Source of the DNA: a virus | IMG/VR virus record: IMGVR_UViG_3300010392_000700 | Span: 1 to 32,953 of that record | Reading direction: 5' to 3' (one strand) | DNA: 32,953 nucleotides | In this document: piece by piece, positions 31,176 through 32,953 of the stretch | Layout: the number at the start of each line of letters is the position of its first letter | Numbering within the stretch: position 1 is the first letter of the stretch | Notes under the pieces: generated by a model | What the model saw: only the letters and a program-made list of their open reading frames with translations | The model's database searches: none | What the model was told of the DNA's origin: nothing | Translations under genes and position numbers: made by a program

Positions 31176-31802
31176 TTAAAAGGTTATATGATTTGTTAAT
31201 CCAAAAATGGCAATTTCAGTTCTGTGATTAATATTAAGTTTTCGTCTGATATTTTGCTCGTGAGTCCGAGCCGTGTGGAGAGTAATATTTAGATAATCGG
31301 CAGTTTCCTGGTCGGTTTTGCCCGAAGCAATACATTTTATTATATCAACTTCTCGCAGTGATAGATTGTTATTTACAATACAATCGGGTCGGCAAACGCA
31401 CAATTCGGCTTTACATTTGCCTCGCAATCCACAATTCCAATATTCCTTTTGTGGATCTCCCTTTTCATGATAATCGGGTTTGTTATCAAAACCGCCATAA
31501 TTACACAATACAAATTGTTTTACTTGATCTTCGTAAGACTTACATTGGAAATGATCCTTAAGCATTTTTATGCATTCGGGATTAAGTTTATTAGCCTTAT
31601 CGAATAAGTTAGAGAAATAGGCTTGTATTATTTTAGGTAGTTCGTTAAATAGTTTTGTTTGCCCCTGAAAGGTTGCTTTTAGATCTCCTTCATGAGAAAA
31701 AATTTCGGCGTTTTGATCTGTTAAACCCGATGGAGCATTAGCATCTTGAAATCCCGTTGTGGATTCATGATCTTTTTTGTGGTGATCGGTGTTTGGTGTC
31801 AT
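31176..31802 (-). CDS. LuxR-type transcription regulator with cysteine cluster
   Basis: This 208-aa protein has a C-terminal LuxR/GerE helix-turn-helix (residues 148-205: LSLREVDIIKCIASGKTDQE, then TLHTARTHEQNIRRKLNI). Upstream it has a cysteine cluster with Cys at 124, 130, 135, 137 and 141 (NCGLRGKC, then ELCVCRPDC), likely binding metal or an iron-sulphur centre. Residues 1-45 look disordered. It lacks a receiver domain. As the regulator encoded near the beginning of the early operon, it is the best candidate activator of the GTCCTTTA late promoters, but this is an inference. A perfect 10-bp inverted repeat lies 20 nt upstream of its start. Confidence 0.85.
   Translation of the reverse strand: MTPNTDHHKKDHESTTGFQDANAPSGLTDQNAEIFSHEGDLKATFQGQTKLFNELPKIIQAYFSNLFDKANKLNPECIKMLKDHFQCKSYEDQVKQFVLCNYGGFDNKPDYHEKGDPQKEYWNCGLRGKCKAELCVCRPDCIVNNNLSLREVDIIKCIASGKTDQETADYLNITLHTARTHEQNIRRKLNINHRTEIAIFGLTNHITF
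31789..31799. repeat. ACACCAAACACC-type repeat, copy 6
   Basis: GGTGTTTGGTG on the plus strand, encoding codons 2-5 (TPNT) of the LuxR-type gene. Confidence 0.7.
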
Positions 31803-31822
31803 AATTTAAAAGTTAGTGGTGT

Positions 31823-31850
31823 ATGCTGTCCGCATTATTACGGACAGCAT
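31823..31850. other. Perfect inverted repeat upstream of the LuxR-type gene
   Basis: ATGCTGTCCG (31823-31832) and CGGACAGCAT (31841-31850) with an 8-nt spacer CATTATTA. No U-tract follows. A dimeric regulator site or an mRNA hairpin in the leader are both possible. Confidence 0.65.
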
Positions 31851-31858
31851 TAATAGTG

Positions 31859-31869
31859 GTGTTTGGTGC
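31859..31869. repeat. ACACCAAACACC-type repeat, copy 7
   Basis: GGTGTTTGGTG on the plus strand, in the gap between the 82-aa gene and the LuxR-type gene, followed by GGGGTGGTGTCCC, which can form a short hairpin. Confidence 0.7.
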
Positions 31870-31887
31870 GGGGTGGTGTCCCTTCGA

Positions 31888-32136
31888 TTATGCTTTTGCT
31901 TCTTCCAAAATCTTGGAATAATTTTCTTCTATTTCTTTGGCCCATGTTAGAGCAGTATCAATAATATTATGATAGTCATTTTTATGACCTTTCATAACAG
32001 CACTTACTAAGGCTTCACTAACCGTTTTTCCATCGGTTATTTTTTCGTTTACTTTTCGGGTTAATTCTTCTACATATCTGTGTGGAAGTCTTTCTCTTAT
32101 AGCTTCGATGTGGTGTTTGGTTACTTTAGTACTCAT
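31888..32136 (-). CDS. Small hypothetical protein, first gene of the early operon
   Basis: This 82-aa helical protein (MSTKVTKHHIEAIRERLPHR...) contains EELTRKVNEKITDGKTVSEALVSAVMKG. No family was recognised. It lies right after the operator-promoter region and is expected to be the first early product. Residues TKHH are encoded by a copy of the 11-bp repeat in a different frame from the TPNT copies. A role in early control or host takeover is likely from position but unproven. Confidence 0.6.
   Translation of the reverse strand: MSTKVTKHHIEAIRERLPHRYVEELTRKVNEKITDGKTVSEALVSAVMKGHKNDYHNIIDTALTWAKEIEENYSKILEEAKA
32112..32120. repeat. ACACCAAACACC-type repeat, copy 8
   Basis: GGTGTTTGG on the plus strand, the first nine bases of the repeat, inside the first early gene (codons 6-8), in a different reading frame from copies 3, 4 and 6. 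Confidence 0.6.
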
Positions 32137-32150
32137 AATTCAGTATTGAT

Positions 32151-32247
32151 TTTGTAATGTGTTTGTAATATCTTTGTAATGTGAATGTATAGTCAAAGTA
32201 AAGACATTATTACATAAAAAGCAAGAAAACGCGACATAAAATGTAAT
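32151..32247. promoter_or_regulatory. Immunity operator region with phased TGTAAT boxes
   Basis: Three direct TTTGTAATRT boxes start at 32151, 32162 and 32173, spaced exactly 11 bp, so they lie on one helix face. A reversed ATTACA lies at 32209-32214, in the spacer of the leftward promoter, and another TGTAAT at 32242-32247 near the repressor start. This is the expected position for operator sites of the divergent repressor. Confidence 0.65.
32194..32224 (-). promoter_or_regulatory. Leftward early promoter TTGC-N19-TTACTTTG
   Basis: Minus strand: TTGC (32224-32221), 19 nt, then TTACTTTG (32201-32194). The start site would fall near 32187. The three phased boxes lie just downstream and one reversed box lies in the spacer, so a bound repressor would block it. 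Confidence 0.6.
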
Positions 32248-32281
32248 AAATGTTTGCATTAATTTATAAAAACAATCGTAA

Positions 32282-32647
32282 GTGTCTATAAATAAACGTC
32301 TAATAGAGTTTAGAAAAAATAGAAAAATGTCGCAACAAAATGTTGCGGATTTACTAGGTGTTGCTCGTCAAACAATTTCGAATATCGAAAACGAGAAACA
32401 TTCGCCTAGTAGTGAAATTCTTATTGGATTGTTTAAGGTTTTCCCTGAACTTAATCATAGATGGTTAATGTTTGGTGAAAATGGCATGGAGAATGAACTC
32501 AATAGTGTTTCTGAACCAATCGCAAGTTATGGCGAAGATATTAAAGATAAGTATATCAGGAGTTTAGAGAGTGAAAATAAGCTTCTTAAAAAGGAGTTGG
32601 ATCGGCATAAAGACTGTGATATAAATCAAAAATCAAATGTTGGTTGA
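32282..32647 (+). CDS. XRE-family phage repressor
   Basis: This 121-aa protein has an XRE/Cro helix-turn-helix at about residues 4-60 (LIEFRKNRKMSQQNVADLLG, then ARQTISNIENEKHSPSSEIL). A short linker and C-terminal helix (86-110, KYIRSLESENKLLKKELDR) follow, a likely leucine-zipper dimerisation segment. It begins at GTG (32282); the first in-frame ATG would remove the first helix of the HTH. It faces the early operon across the boxed operator region, as expected for a lysogeny repressor. No protease-sensitive C-terminal domain exists, so induction probably does not use RecA-type self-cleavage. Confidence 0.88.
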   Translation: MSINKRLIEFRKNRKMSQQNVADLLGVARQTISNIENEKHSPSSEILIGLFKVFPELNHRWLMFGENGMENELNSVSEPIASYGEDIKDKYIRSLESENKLLKKELDRHKDCDINQKSNVG

Positions 32648-32761
32648 CAATTGCATATAATTCGGCAATGGACAATAAATGTAGTAACGATAATCGAGAC
32701 ACAAAAGGTGTTATTTAACATATAGATTTACTCCGTTGTGGCAACTTCTGTTGTTCGCAGT

Positions 32762-32772
32762 GGTGTTTGGTG
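32762..32772. repeat. ACACCAAACACC-type repeat, copy 9
   Basis: GGTGTTTGGTG on the plus strand, one base before the stem of the terminator downstream of the repressor. Confidence 0.7.
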
Positions 32773-32773
32773 T

Positions 32774-32804
32774 GGGAGCGGGGTGGTGCTCGCTCCCTAT
32801 TTTT
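32774..32804 (+). terminator. Rho-independent terminator downstream of the repressor
   Basis: GGGAGCG (32774-32780) pairs with CGCTCCC (32791-32797) across a 10-nt loop, followed on the plus strand by TATTTTT. It suits the plus-strand repressor gene, 127 nt upstream. Confidence 0.7.
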
Positions 32805-32953
32805 CGCTTGTAGACTTAAAAATGTAGCGCCATCAAAGCGCCTGCTATGCGCCGTAAGATGTTCGTTTTGAGCAAATTGGAAAAATATAAAAGATTGATA
32901 AACAATGAGATCACTTTTTAAAAATATTAATTGTGGAGTCCGCCTCTCGCTAC
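32805..32953. other. Non-coding right end of the window
   Basis: No gene is complete here. Three GCGCC boxes start at 32827, 32838 and 32849, exactly 11 bp apart. An ATG at 32905 opens a frame to the window edge (17 codons), too short to judge. The last bases (GGAGTCCGCCTCTCGCTAC) look a little like the 3' end of a tRNA, but no cloverleaf can be completed. Confidence 0.3.

Noticed and set aside
31888-32647. Toxin-antitoxin pair formed by the 82-aa gene and the XRE gene
   Set aside because: The genes are divergent with an operator region between, the XRE protein has a phage repressor layout, and the 82-aa protein has no toxin motif.
32934-32953. Right end resembles a tRNA 3' end, possible prophage attachment site
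   Set aside because: Only about 20 bases are present, no cloverleaf can be built, and no matching second copy or integrase is in the window. Left as a remark in the right-end entry.

Overview
The window looks like most of a tailed-phage genome, probably a prophage, from a low-GC member of the Bacteroidota. A marine or Marinilabiliales-like host is an inference only. Four observations point to Bacteroidota: promoter -7 boxes close to TAnnTTTG, several small phage genes of Bacteroidota type, a secreted DUF4468-type protein, and the short palindromic repeat whose translation reads CHAEPVEAC. Almost all genes are on the minus strand, so transcription runs from high to low coordinates. No integrase, transposase, endolysin, tail sheath or baseplate gene is visible. 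The window probably cuts the genome at both ends.

The right end (about 31.1-32.95 kb) is the control region. A plus-strand XRE-family repressor (32282-32647) faces a leftward early operon across a 145-bp gap. That gap holds a promoter and five TGTAAT boxes, three of them spaced exactly 11 bp apart. The early operon (about 21.1-32.1 kb) carries a LuxR-type regulator with a cysteine cluster, a DUF4406 deoxyribosyltransferase-like protein, a Gp37/Gp68 (DUF5131) protein, an ASCH-like protein, an HNH protein, many small unknowns, a 1065-aa DnaG-type primase fused to a helicase ATPase, and a free-standing DnaA C-terminal DNA-binding domain. Between the last two lies an AT-rich stretch with inverted arrays of AACTACA/TGTAGTT, a candidate replication origin. 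A plus-strand membrane-anchored gene (21453-22049) interrupts this block.

The left part (1-21.0 kb) is the virion block. In transcription order it contains a GT9 glycosyltransferase, two unknown proteins, an S49 prohead protease fused to a scaffold-like tail, the major capsid protein, a membrane-segment virion protein, a tandem GT-A glycosyltransferase, a small two-helix membrane protein, and two secreted cargo genes. Then follow terminase small and large subunits, portal, head-tail connector proteins, tape measure, a GH16-family glycoside hydrolase, and a tail or adhesion protein cut by the window edge. The capsid block lies upstream of terminase and portal, the reverse of the common order.

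The least expected features are regulatory. Five units of the virion block share a promoter-like element, GTCCTTTA, then exactly 19 bp, then an 8-bp -7 box. Three of these grow directly out of the U-tract of a rho-independent terminator, forming compact terminator-promoter joints. A second class, TTGC-N19-box, has identical geometry and precedes the early operon, the GT9 operon and one cargo gene. Separately, an 11-bp sequence (ACACCAAACACC-like on the minus strand) recurs nine times, seven of them at or inside the first codons of early genes and in more than one reading frame, which suggests a DNA- or RNA-level function.
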